A DNA stretch of 64,000 nucleotides from JAXLRU01 sp046330935. GTDB lineage: Bacteria; Actinomycetota; Actinomycetes; Actinomycetales; Kineosporiaceae. A program made the translations under genes and the position numbers. Within the stretch, counting starts at the first letter, position 1. Every line of letters begins with the position of its first letter. The stretch is taken from NCBI GenBank assembly GCA_046330935.1, contig JAXLRU010000004.1:372001-436000 (forward strand), in the 5' to 3' direction. Of the stretch, positions 33,805-42,095 are shown piece by piece. The notes beneath the pieces are model-generated. The model ran no database searches and had not been told where the DNA came from. It saw nothing but the letters and a program-made list of their open reading frames with translations.

Positions 33805-34451
33805 CCGTGCGCGTGCTGGTCGCCGACGACCAGGAGCTGATCCGCACCGGGCTCGCGATGATCCTCGACGCGCAGCCCGGCATCGAGGTGGTCGGGCAGG
33901 CCGCCGACGGCGTCGAAGCCGTGTCGCTGGCGCGCCGCCTGCGCCCCGACGTGTGCCTGCTCGACATCCGCATGCCCCGGCTCGACGGGCTCGAGGCGAC
34001 GCGGCTGCTCGCCGGGCCCGGCGTGGCCGACCCCCTCGCCGTCGTCGTGATCACCACCTTCGACCTCGACGAGTACGTCTACGCGGCGCTACGCGCCGGC
34101 GCCCGCGGGTTCCTGCTGAAGGACGCCGGCGCCGCCCTGCTCGTGCAGGCCGTCACCGCCGCCGCCGACGGCGAGGCCTTGATCGCGCCGAGCGTCACCG
34201 TGCGGCTGCTGCAGACCTTCGCCTCGCGCGCGCCCTCCCCCGCCGCCGACCCCGTCGACGCCCTGACCGCCCGTGAGGCCGAGGTGCTCGCCTGCGTCGC
34301 CCGCGGGCTCACCAACGCCGAGATCGCCGACGAGCTGCACATCACGCTCTCGACCGCCAAGACGCACGTCGCGAACCTGCTCACCAAGCTCGGCGCCCGC
34401 AACCGCGTCGAGATCGCGCTCTGGGAATGGCAGCGCCGCTCCGCCCGGTAG
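33801..34451 (+). CDS. NarL/LuxR-type response regulator
   Basis: 216 residues. The ATG overlaps the kinase stop. Receiver domain: acidic pair in VLVADDQELIRTGL, phospho-acceptor Asp55 in CLLDIRMPRLDG, Thr in VITTFDLDEYVY and Lys in GFLLKDAG. LuxR-type helix-turn-helix: LTAREAEVLACVARGLTNAE, IADELHITLSTAKTHVANLL. Likely a transcription activator partnered with the preceding kinase. Its last eight codons and stop are part of a 35-bp sequence duplicated 70 bp downstream. Confidence 0.95.
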   Translation: MTVRVLVADDQELIRTGLAMILDAQPGIEVVGQAADGVEAVSLARRLRPDVCLLDIRMPRLDGLEATRLLAGPGVADPLAVVVITTFDLDEYVYAALRAGARGFLLKDAGAALLVQAVTAAADGEALIAPSVTVRLLQTFASRAPSPAADPVDALTAREAEVLACVARGLTNAEIADELHITLSTAKTHVANLLTKLGARNRVEIALWEWQRRSAR

Positions 34452-34529
34452 CCCAGGCAAGCCCGTGCCACCCGGACCGAGCGCCGCGCAGGACGAATGG
34501 CAGCGCCGCTCCGCCCGGTAGCCCAGGCA
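34425..34529. repeat. 35-bp exact direct repeat at the end of the response regulator gene
   Basis: The 35 bp at 34425-34459, covering the last eight codons (EWQRRSAR), the stop and 8 following bases, recur exactly at 34495-34529. Spacing is 70 bp start to start. The downstream copy is non-coding. Confidence 0.9.
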
Positions 34530-34617
34530 CTCGGCTAGTCCTTTGGGCCGAGGTGGAGGGCCTGTTGCTGGTCCGACGGGCGATGTGCGGGAGCGCGGCC
34601 GACGCGACGCTCGAGCC

Positions 34618-35370
34618 ATGCGCTCCCCCGCCACGCAGCCCGCTCCCGACCCCGTGACCGCCGCCACCGCCACCGCCCCGACACCGAGGGCCAAGCGGCG
34701 TCCGGTGCGGTTCCTCGTCCTGCTCACGCTGTTCGGCGGCATCCCGCTCGCGGCGGGTGCGGCGCGCCTCGTGCAGCTCGCAGGACACCCGGCGGTGACG
34801 GAGGAGAACGCACGCTTCGTGCACTCCCCGGCGCCGGTCGTCGTCCACGTGGTCGCCGCGTTCGTGTACTGGCTGGCGGGCGCGACGCAGTTCGTGCCGT
34901 GGTCGTGGCGCGGGCACCGCACGTGGCATCGCTGGGCGGGGCGCGTGCTGCTGCTGCCCGCGGGCCTGGCCGTCGCCGGGTCGGGGCTGTGGATGACGCT
35001 GCGCTACCCGTGGCCCGAGCAGGACGGGTGGCTGCTCGCCGCGATGCGCCTGGTCGTGGGCCTGGCGATGGTCGGCGCGCTGGTGCTGGGCGTGGTCGAG
35101 GTGCGGCGGCGGAGGTTCGCGGCGCACCGGGCGTGGATGGTCCGCGCCTACGCTCTCGCCCTCGGCGCCGGGACGCAGGTGCTGACGGCGCTGCCGTGGC
35201 TGGCGGTCACCGGCTCCACGGCCGTCGGGACTCCCCGGGCGCTCCTGCTCGGCGCGGGCTGGCTGATCAACGCGGTGGTCGCCGAGTGGTGGCTGCGCCG
35301 CCGCCCCGGCCTGGGCTCGCCCGCTACCGCCGGCGCCCGGCTCAGGCGGGGTGCTCCCCGACCAGCCTGA
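34618..35370 (+). CDS. DUF2306-family membrane protein
   Basis: 250 residues from the ATG at 34618; upstream in-frame sequence lacks coding sense. A 35-residue polar N-terminus is followed by about six hydrophobic helices. RFVHSPAPVVVHVVAAFVYW, QFVPWSWRGHRTWHRWAGRV and RRRRFAAHRAWMVRAYALAL, with paired His and Arg on helix borders, match DUF2306 proteins, which may bind heme or quinone; this is inference. Its last 29 bp overlap convergent purM. Confidence 0.85.
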   Translation: MRSPATQPAPDPVTAATATAPTPRAKRRPVRFLVLLTLFGGIPLAAGAARLVQLAGHPAVTEENARFVHSPAPVVVHVVAAFVYWLAGATQFVPWSWRGHRTWHRWAGRVLLLPAGLAVAGSGLWMTLRYPWPEQDGWLLAAMRLVVGLAMVGALVLGVVEVRRRRFAAHRAWMVRAYALALGAGTQVLTALPWLAVTGSTAVGTPRALLLGAGWLINAVVAEWWLRRRPGLGSPATAGARLRRGAPRPA

Positions 35371-36445
35371 CGCTGCCGCCGTCGACGCCCTTGGCACCCT
35401 GGACGACGTCGTCGTCCGGGGTGCCCTCGGGTTCGGTGGTGACCTCGCCGATCACCCACGACGGCAGGCCGCGGGCGTTGAGACGCTCGAGCGCCGGCTG
35501 GGCCGCCTCGGGACTGACGACGGCGACCATGCCGACGCCCACGTTGAGGGTGCGCTCCAGGTCGGCCCGGGGCACGCCGCCGAGCTGCGCGACGAGCCCG
35601 AAGATCGGGGCCGGAGTCCAGGTGGCGCGGTCGAGGGTGGCGCGCAGGCCCCGAGGCAGGACGCGCGCGAGGTTCGCCGCGAGCCCGCCGCCGGTGACGT
35701 GCGAGACGGCGTGCAGGTCGCCGTCCAGCGCCTCGGCGAGGTCGACGACGTCGGCGGCGTAGACGCGGGTGGGGGTGAGGATCTCCTCGCCGATGCTCCG
35801 GCCGAGGTCGTCGACGTGCCGGTCGTACGCCCAGCCCGCCACGTGCAGGACGCGCCTGACCAGCGAGTACCCGTTGCTGTGCAGGCCCGAGCTGGTCATG
35901 GCGATGACGACGTCGCCCGGCTTCACGCGGTCGGGGCCGAGCAGCTTGTCGGCCTCGACGACGCCGACGGCCGCGCCCGCGACGTCGTACTCGTCGACCG
36001 GGATCAGCCCCGGGTGCTCGGCCGTCTCGCCGCCGACCAGGGCGGTCCCGGCCTGCTCGCACGCCTCGGCGATGCCGCGCACGATCGCCGCGATCCGCTC
36101 GGGGACGACCTTGCCGCAGGCGATGTAGTCGGTCATGAACAGGGGCTTCGCGCCCGACACGACGATGTCGTCGACGACCATGCCGACGAGGTCGAACCCG
36201 ATGGTGTCGTGGATGTCCAGGGCCTGGGCGACGGCCACCTTCGTGCCGACGCCGTCGGTGCTGGTGGCGAGCAGGGGGCGCCGGTAGGAGAGCAGGAACG
36301 ACGCGTCGTACATGCCCGCGAACCCGCCGATGCCGCCGAGCACGTTCGGGCCGTGGGTGCGGCCGACCGCCGCCTTCATCAGCTCGACGGCGCGGTCACC
36401 GGCCTCGACGTCGACACCGGCCGCTGCATACGTCACCTGTTCCAC
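35342..36445 (-). CDS. purM: Phosphoribosylformylglycinamidine cyclo-ligase (AIR synthase)
   Basis: 367 residues from the ATG at 36445. Family motifs: TYAAAGVDVEAGDRAVELMK, FLLSYRRPLLATSTDGVGTK, HDTIGFDLVGMVVDDIVVSG, TALVGGETAEHPGL, TSSGLHSNGYSLVRRVL, SHVTGGGLAANLARVLP and NVGVGMVAVV. It closes the imidazole ring of AIR in purine synthesis using ATP. It lies downstream of purF on the same strand, but an MFS gene sits between them. Confidence 0.97.
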   Translation of the reverse strand: MEQVTYAAAGVDVEAGDRAVELMKAAVGRTHGPNVLGGIGGFAGMYDASFLLSYRRPLLATSTDGVGTKVAVAQALDIHDTIGFDLVGMVVDDIVVSGAKPLFMTDYIACGKVVPERIAAIVRGIAEACEQAGTALVGGETAEHPGLIPVDEYDVAGAAVGVVEADKLLGPDRVKPGDVVIAMTSSGLHSNGYSLVRRVLHVAGWAYDRHVDDLGRSIGEEILTPTRVYAADVVDLAEALDGDLHAVSHVTGGGLAANLARVLPRGLRATLDRATWTPAPIFGLVAQLGGVPRADLERTLNVGVGMVAVVSPEAAQPALERLNARGLPSWVIGEVTTEPEGTPDDDVVQGAKGVDGGSVRLVGEHPA

Positions 36446-36514
36446 GGCGTCGAGCCTACCGGCGACGCACGGGTGGCCCGCCCGCTCAGGCGGGGGGCCA
36501 CCCTTGCCGCCGGA

Positions 36515-38062
36515 TCAACCGATCCGGGCCACCTCGCCGGCCTCGTCGACGTCCGTCACGTGGTCCTGGCCCGCCGTCTTCACCGCGTCGGGCTCCGGCG
36601 CGGCGCCGTGGGCCGAGTGGGACGCGCGGCGGGGAAGCATCACCGCGAGCACGACCACGGCCACCGACAGCACGGCAGCCAGACCGAACGCCCACTGCAG
36701 GCCGCCGACCAGCACGGCAGCCTCGCTCGCGCCGTCCTCGGCGAGTGCGGCGCCCCGCACGGACAGGACGCTGATCGACGCCGCGGTGCCGATGGCGCCC
36801 GCGACCTGCTGGGTGGTGCCGAGCAGCGAGCTGCCGTGCGAGTACAGGTGCGCCGGCAGCGCGCCGAGCCCGAGAGTGAACACCGGCGTGAAGATCGCCG
36901 CGAGGCTGATCATCAGGAGGACGTGCGCACCGATCACGTAGGCGACCGGCGTCGACTCCCCGACCAGCGTGAGCATGCCGAGCGCGACGACGAGGACGAC
37001 CGCTCCGGGGACGACGAGCGGCCGGCTGCCGACGCGGTCGAACGCCTTGCCGACGCGGGGGCCGAGCAGCCCCATGAGGATGCCGCCGGGGGCGACGGCA
37101 AGGCCGGTGGCCAGCGGGGTCAGGCCGCGCACCTCCTGCAGGTATAGCGGCAGGAGGATCATCGCGCCGAGCATCGCCATGAACGCGACGGCCATCAGCG
37201 TGATCGAGACCGTGTAGGTGCGCAGGCGCAGGACCCGCAGGTCGAGCAGAGGTTCGCCCGTGCGCTGCAGGCGCAGCTGCCGGATCACGAACAGCGCGAC
37301 CACGACGACGCCGACCACGGCGGGCACCTCGGGCGGCACCGAGCCGCCCGAGCTCTCGCCGAGACCGCTGAGGCCGTAGACGAGGCTGCCGAACCCGAGC
37401 GCGGCGAGCACGACGGAGACGACGTCGACCCGGCCCGCCGTGGGCTCCCCCACGTCGGTGAGGCTGCGCAGGGACACGACCGTGATGCCGAGCGCGACCG
37501 GCAGCACCACGAGGAACAGCCCCCGCCACGAGGTCAGCGCGAGGATGCCGCCCGAGACCGCCGGGCCCAGCGCCGGGGCGACGGAGATCGCCAGCGACAC
37601 GTTGCCCATGACGCGGCCGCGTTCGTGCGGGGGCACCACCGTCATGATCGTGGTCATCAGCAGCGGCATCATCACCGCGGTGCCGGCGGCCTGGACGACG
37701 CGCCCCGCCACCAGGACCCAGAAGAACGGCGCGAGCGCGGCGATCAGGGTGCCCGCGCAGAACGTGAGCATGGCCAGGGTGAATGCCTGCCGGGTGGTGA
37801 CCCGCTGCAGGAACCAGCCGGTCACGGGGATCACCGTGGCCATCGTCAGCATGAAGGCCGTCGACAGCCACTGCGCGGCCCGCGCGGTGACGTCGAACTC
37901 GACCATCAGCCGCGGGATCGCGTTCACCATGATCGTCTCGTTGAGGATGACGATGAACGTGGCCAGGACCAGCCAGCGCAGGACGCCGGTGTCGGCGCCC
38001 GGCCCGGACGAGCGCGGGACGGCGGGCGCGGCGGGGCGCGCGGAATCGGCGGGCGGGGTCAT
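36515..38062 (-). CDS. DHA2-type MFS drug exporter
   Basis: 515 residues from the ATG at 38062 (GGAG upstream). About 14 membrane helices. LATFIVILNETIMVNAIPRL, VPHERGRVMG-like loop (PPHERGRVMGNVSLAISVAP) and ALGPAVSGGILALTSWRGLF are typical of EmrB/QacA proton-driven exporters; Asn-Glu replaces the usual Asp in helix 1. The substrate is unknown. It lies between purF and purM on the same strand, an unusual place for a transporter; gaps of 69 and 156 bp suggest a separate transcript. Confidence 0.92.
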   Translation of the reverse strand: MTPPADSARPAAPAVPRSSGPGADTGVLRWLVLATFIVILNETIMVNAIPRLMVEFDVTARAAQWLSTAFMLTMATVIPVTGWFLQRVTTRQAFTLAMLTFCAGTLIAALAPFFWVLVAGRVVQAAGTAVMMPLLMTTIMTVVPPHERGRVMGNVSLAISVAPALGPAVSGGILALTSWRGLFLVVLPVALGITVVSLRSLTDVGEPTAGRVDVVSVVLAALGFGSLVYGLSGLGESSGGSVPPEVPAVVGVVVVALFVIRQLRLQRTGEPLLDLRVLRLRTYTVSITLMAVAFMAMLGAMILLPLYLQEVRGLTPLATGLAVAPGGILMGLLGPRVGKAFDRVGSRPLVVPGAVVLVVALGMLTLVGESTPVAYVIGAHVLLMISLAAIFTPVFTLGLGALPAHLYSHGSSLLGTTQQVAGAIGTAASISVLSVRGAALAEDGASEAAVLVGGLQWAFGLAAVLSVAVVVLAVMLPRRASHSAHGAAPEPDAVKTAGQDHVTDVDEAGEVARIG

Positions 38063-38218
38063 GAGATCTCCATCACGACTGCAGCGAGGGGCAGGAGGCG
38101 GCGGTGCCGCAGCGGGCCGCTCAACGGCCGCACCCAGTGTGACCCGAGCCACACCCGAAACTCATCGCATTTAATCGCCGGAGATCAGCGACGCGCTCGC
38201 CCCATCAGGGCGACGCCG

Positions 38219-39799
38219 TCAGGGGCGGCTGAGCGCGTCCTCGGCCCCGCCGGCGACGCCGGTGGTGACGCCGTCGACGTCGCGGTCCGGGCCTGCCGAC
38301 GGCGACCCGCCGGTCTGGCCGGGCGCGACCCGCCGCGTGCCCTCGAGGTTCGCCTTGCCCAGGGCCGAGATCTCGGCGATGGACACCGGGTAGGAGCCGG
38401 TGAAGCAGGCCGTGCACAGCTTCTCGCGCGGCTGGTTGGTGGCCTCGACCATGCCGTCGAGGCTGATGTAGCCGAGGGAGTCGGCGCCGATCGAGGCGCG
38501 CACCTCCTCGACCCCGAGGCCGGTGGCGATGAGCTCGGCCCGGCTGGCGAAGTCGATGCCGTAGAAGCAGGGCCACGTGACCGGCGCGGAGGAGATCCGC
38601 ACGTGCACCTCGGCGGCCCCGGCCTCGCGCAGCATCCGCACGAGCGCCCGCTGGGTGTTGCCGCGCACGATCGAGTCGTCGACGACGACCAGTCGCTTGC
38701 CCTTGATGACGTCGCGCAGGGGGTTCAGCTTCAGCCGGATGCCGAGCTGCCGGATCGTCTGCGAGGGCTGGATGAACGTGCGCCCGACGTAGGCGTTCTT
38801 CACCAGGCCCTGCGCGTACTTGATCCCCGACTCCTGCGCGTAGCCGATCGCAGCGGGGGTGCCCGACTCGGGCACGGGGATGACGAGGTCGGCCTCGACG
38901 GGGTGCTCGCGGGCCAGACGGCGGCCCATCTCGCCCCGGGACTCGTTGACGACCCGGCCCGCGATCTGGGTGTCGGGACGCGCGAGGTAGACGTACTCGA
39001 AGATGCAGCCCTTGGGGTCGGGGGTGGCGAACTTCGAGGAGCGAAGGCCGTTCTCGTCGATCGCCACGAGCTCGCCCGGCTCGACCTCGCGGACGTACGC
39101 GGCACCGACGATGTCGAGCGCGGCGGTCTCGGAGGCGATCACCCAGCCGCGGTCGAGGCGGCCGAGGACGAGCGGGCGGATGCCGTGCCGGTCGCGCGCG
39201 CCGTAGAGGGTGTTCTCGTCGATGAAGACGAGGCTGAACGCGCCCTCGAGGTGCGTGAGCACCTCGAGCGCGGTGGCCTCGAGGGTGTGGTCGGCGTCGC
39301 CCGTGAGCAGGGCGGTGACCAGCGCGGTGTCGGTGGTGTTGCCGTGGCGGGCCTCGCCCACCTCGAACGCCTGCGGGTAGCGCTCGTGCAGCAGCTCGCG
39401 CAGGGTGCGGGTGTTGGTGAGGTTGCCGTTGTGCCCCAGCGCCACCGTGCCGGCGGCGGTGCCGCCGAGGGTGGGCTGCGCGTTCTCCCACGTCGAGCGG
39501 CCGGTGGTGGAGTACCGGCAGTGGCCGACGCCGATGTAGCCGCGCAGGGAGTTCAGCGAGGTCTCGTCGAAGACCTGGGACACCAGCCCCATGTCCTTGT
39601 AGATCATGATCTTGCTGCCGTCACTGACGGCGATGCCGGCGGCCTCCTGGCCACGGTGCTGCAGGGCGTAGAGGCCGAAGTAGGTGAGCTTGGCCACCTC
39701 TTCGCCGGGCGCCCAGACCCCGAAGACGCCGCATGCGTCCTGGGGGCCCTTCTCGCCGGGGATCAGGTCGTGGGAAAGGAGTCCGTCGCCGCGAGCCAC
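38219..39799 (-). CDS. purF: Amidophosphoribosyltransferase
   Basis: 526 residues from the GTG at 39799. After a 22-residue propeptide the N-terminal nucleophile Cys23 (QDACGVFGVWAPG) would be exposed. Further motifs: GLYALQHRGQEAAGIAV, GVGHCRYSTTG, NGNLTN, PVPESGTPAAIGYAQ, KRLVVVDDSIVRGNT (PRPP loop) and cluster-type cysteines in CFYGIDFASR and CTACFTGSYPV, suggesting the 4Fe-4S class. It commits PRPP to purine synthesis. The last 40 residues (Gly, Ala, Asp-rich) are not conserved. Confidence 0.97.
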   Translation of the reverse strand: MARGDGLLSHDLIPGEKGPQDACGVFGVWAPGEEVAKLTYFGLYALQHRGQEAAGIAVSDGSKIMIYKDMGLVSQVFDETSLNSLRGYIGVGHCRYSTTGRSTWENAQPTLGGTAAGTVALGHNGNLTNTRTLRELLHERYPQAFEVGEARHGNTTDTALVTALLTGDADHTLEATALEVLTHLEGAFSLVFIDENTLYGARDRHGIRPLVLGRLDRGWVIASETAALDIVGAAYVREVEPGELVAIDENGLRSSKFATPDPKGCIFEYVYLARPDTQIAGRVVNESRGEMGRRLAREHPVEADLVIPVPESGTPAAIGYAQESGIKYAQGLVKNAYVGRTFIQPSQTIRQLGIRLKLNPLRDVIKGKRLVVVDDSIVRGNTQRALVRMLREAGAAEVHVRISSAPVTWPCFYGIDFASRAELIATGLGVEEVRASIGADSLGYISLDGMVEATNQPREKLCTACFTGSYPVSIAEISALGKANLEGTRRVAPGQTGGSPSAGPDRDVDGVTTGVAGGAEDALSRP

Positions 39800-39879
39800 G
39801 CGTTCGAGTGTGACACACCGAACGCCGCCCGCCGAGTGGTCGAGGTCCCTCGGTGTGACAGGTATCGGACCGCTCGAGA

Positions 39880-40143
39880 TCAGCGGGAGCGGCGCTCCAC
39901 GACCACGGCGACCGCTGCGCCCACGATGCCGCCGAGCAGCCCGAAGAACATGGCCAGGTAGCCGACTTGCGTCCCCGTCGAGTACTTCGGCAGCTCGGGC
40001 CCGACGAGCGCCAGCACGGCCCCGACCACGGCGCCGACGACGAACCCCGTGATCACGAAGGGCCGGTACCGCGGCGCCCGGCGGAACCGGAACTGCTCGC
40101 CCTGCGGCGCACCGGTCGGCTCGGGCTCGGGGGTCGTCGTCAC
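39880..40143 (-). CDS. Small two-helix membrane protein
   Basis: 87 residues from the GTG at 40143. The polar N-terminus (TTTPEPEPTGAPQGEQFRFR) is followed by two helices (about 32-50 and 60-80) and a basic C-terminal end (VVVERRSR). This type of hypothetical protein is common near actinobacterial purF. It lies 80 bp upstream of purF and 11 bp downstream of the SCP-family gene, on the same strand as both. Function unknown. Confidence 0.75.
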   Translation of the reverse strand: MTTTPEPEPTGAPQGEQFRFRRAPRYRPFVITGFVVGAVVGAVLALVGPELPKYSTGTQVGYLAMFFGLLGGIVGAAVAVVVERRSR

Positions 40144-40154
40144 GGGAGCCGACC

Positions 40155-40544
40155 CTAACCGAGGAGGAACAGGTGGCGCAGGGGCAGCAGGCCCGACAGG
40201 TCCGAGCGCTCCCCCGAGGCCCGCACCCGCCCGGCGTCCGACTCCTCCTGCCACGACGTCTGCCCCGTCGCCATCCGCAGCCAGGTCGCGGCGTCCGTCT
40301 CGACGACGTTCGGCGGCGTCCCGCGGGTGTGCCGCGGCCCGGGCAGGCACTGCACCGCCGCGAACGGCGGCACCCGCACCTCGGTGGAGTTGCCCGGGAA
40401 CCGGGCCGCCAGCTCCTCGAGGGTGAACAGGACGGCCGGTTTCAGCACCTCGCGACCGACGGCGCCGGGGTCGGCCTGCCACGCGCGGACGGCGGTCAGT
40501 CCGGTGGCGGGGTCGACGCGACGGCGGGGCGGCACGCGGCTCAT
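40155..40544 (-). CDS. Sterol-carrier-family protein (maleylpyruvate isomerase-like C-domain)
   Basis: 129 residues from the ATG at 40544 (MSRVPPRRRVDPATGLTAVR). VLKPAVLFTLEELAARFPGN, VRVPPFAAVQCLPGPRHTRG, PPNVVETDAATWLRMATGQ and LSGLLPLRHLFLL are the conserved signature of the actinobacterial purine-cluster SCP-family protein. The SCP2-like fold suggests lipid or hydrophobic ligand binding, untested. It probably shares a transcript with the small membrane protein and purF. Confidence 0.88.
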   Translation of the reverse strand: MSRVPPRRRVDPATGLTAVRAWQADPGAVGREVLKPAVLFTLEELAARFPGNSTEVRVPPFAAVQCLPGPRHTRGTPPNVVETDAATWLRMATGQTSWQEESDAGRVRASGERSDLSGLLPLRHLFLLG

Positions 40545-40617
40545 TCTGCCGCGCACCGCCCCACCTGCCGGTCGGCGTCCCCGCGCCGGTCGGCGTCCCC
40601 GCGCCGTTCCGCCTTCG

Positions 40618-41925
40618 TCAGCCCTTCGGCACCGGCTTGCCGACCATCGCGCATACGGCCGCCTCCTCGGCGTGCCCCATGGCGTCGGCGAGTTTCTGCG
40701 CCGGCGGGGTCGGCCCGTCGAGGGGGTTCGGCCCGCTCGTGGTGTCGGTGATGGCGAAGCGGCGGCCGTCGGCGGTCAGGGCGACGGTGCTGTGGTGGCC
40801 GAGGGTGTCGCCACCGTGGCCCCAGACCGTGCCGCACGGGGTCTCGGTGCGGATCAGGCCCAGGCCGTAGCCGCCGGGGTAGGGGCCGAAGCCGTCGGGC
40901 AGCGGCACGGTGGTCTGCATCTGCGCGAGCTGGGCCTTCGGCAGGAGGCGGCCCTGCAGGAGCGCCGAGTAGAACCGCGCGAGCTCGGCCGGGGTGGACA
41001 GCACCGCCCCCGCCGCACCCGCCCAGCCGCCGAGCGCGCCGTCGGAGACGTCCGTCCACGCCTCCGGCCGCCCCGCGTCGTCGAAGGCGATCAGGTAGCC
41101 GTGGGCGTAGCCGGGGCCGATGCGGGGGGCCGCGCCGCGCAGCAGTTCGGTGTGCCGCAGGCCGAGCGGCCGGGCGATCCGGTCACGCACGAGGTCGGGC
41201 AGCTCCCGCCCCGACACCTTCTCGATGATCATCCCGGCGACGATGTAGTTGGTGTTCGAGTAGCTCCAGCCCTGTCCGGGCGGGAACGTCGGGTCGTGGC
41301 TGGTCGCGATCGCCACGAGCTGCTCGGGCGTCCACACCCGGCGCGGGTCGGCGAGCAGGGAGCGGAAGAACGGCTCGTCCCCGGTGAAGCTGTACAGGCC
41401 GCTGGTGTGCTGCAGCAGCATCCGGACGGTGATGGCGTCGCCGCCCGGCACCACGCCGGGCAGGTGGTGCTCGACGGTGTCGTCGAGGCCCAGCTCGCCC
41501 CGGGCCACGAGCTGCAGGGCGAGCACCGCGGTGAACGTCTTGGTGTTGCTGCCGATCTCGAACTGGTCGTCGAGGCGCAGGGGCCTGCCCGTGGCGCGGT
41601 CGGCGAGGCCCGTGGCCACACCCGTGACCCGGCGCCCGTCGCCCACCAGCGCCAGGTGGCCGACCGAGCCCGCCTCCACCACGCCCCGGGACGCCGCGAC
41701 CAGGTCCCGCGAGGCCCCGTGGTGAGGGGCGGGGTGCGGGAACGGGTGCGGGTGGTGCCGGACGTCCACCCTGGTTGCGGCGTCGGGCGACGCCGTGGCG
41801 GGGCTCGCGGATGCCGGGCCGGCTGCCAGCGGCAGGCCCACGGCGGCGACGGCGAGGGCTGCGACGGCGGGGCGCAGGGCGCGGGCTCGCAGCGTGGTAG
41901 CTGTCCGATTCGTCGTTTTCGTCAT
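40618..41925 (-). CDS. Secreted serine hydrolase (class C beta-lactamase / DD-peptidase family)
   Basis: 435 residues. The signal peptide spans about 1-40 (Arg-rich start, Ala/Val/Leu core, ASASP cleavage region). The beta-lactamase fold has SNTK (Ser126, Lys129), YSNTNY as the Tyr-x-Asn motif, and HGGDTLGH in place of the KTG triad. HTSGLYSFTGDEP is typical of D-alanyl-D-alanine carboxypeptidases of the R61 type and of esterases. A His-rich patch (residues 57-69) follows the signal. It probably acts on cell-wall peptides or esters outside the cell. Confidence 0.9.
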   Translation of the reverse strand: MTKTTNRTATTLRARALRPAVAALAVAAVGLPLAAGPASASPATASPDAATRVDVRHHPHPFPHPAPHHGASRDLVAASRGVVEAGSVGHLALVGDGRRVTGVATGLADRATGRPLRLDDQFEIGSNTKTFTAVLALQLVARGELGLDDTVEHHLPGVVPGGDAITVRMLLQHTSGLYSFTGDEPFFRSLLADPRRVWTPEQLVAIATSHDPTFPPGQGWSYSNTNYIVAGMIIEKVSGRELPDLVRDRIARPLGLRHTELLRGAAPRIGPGYAHGYLIAFDDAGRPEAWTDVSDGALGGWAGAAGAVLSTPAELARFYSALLQGRLLPKAQLAQMQTTVPLPDGFGPYPGGYGLGLIRTETPCGTVWGHGGDTLGHHSTVALTADGRRFAITDTTSGPNPLDGPTPPAQKLADAMGHAEEAAVCAMVGKPVPKG

Positions 41926-42021
41926 GAGTCAAGCCTGGCCGCGCAGGGCAGCCGGGGTCGCTGCCGCCTCCTCCCCGATCCACGCCCCCGCCACCCTCCG
42001 CCCAGGGGTGGGGTCAACCCC

Positions 42022-42072
42022 CCGACGTTGGAGCAAAAGTGGCGCCATTCACCACTTTTGCTCCAACGTCGG
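42022..42072. terminator. Perfect 21-bp hairpin between serine hydrolase and DUF1501 genes
   Basis: The arm at 42022-42042 contains GACGTTGGAGCAAAAGTGG; its exact complement is at 42052-42072 around a 9-base loop. It lies 24 bp beyond the DUF1501 stop. The A/T-rich interior (AAAA/TTTT) is unusual for this window. Likely terminates the minus-strand DUF1800-DUF1501 operon. Confidence 0.75.
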
Positions 42073-42095
42073 AGGCGCTGCACGGTCGCCCGAGA

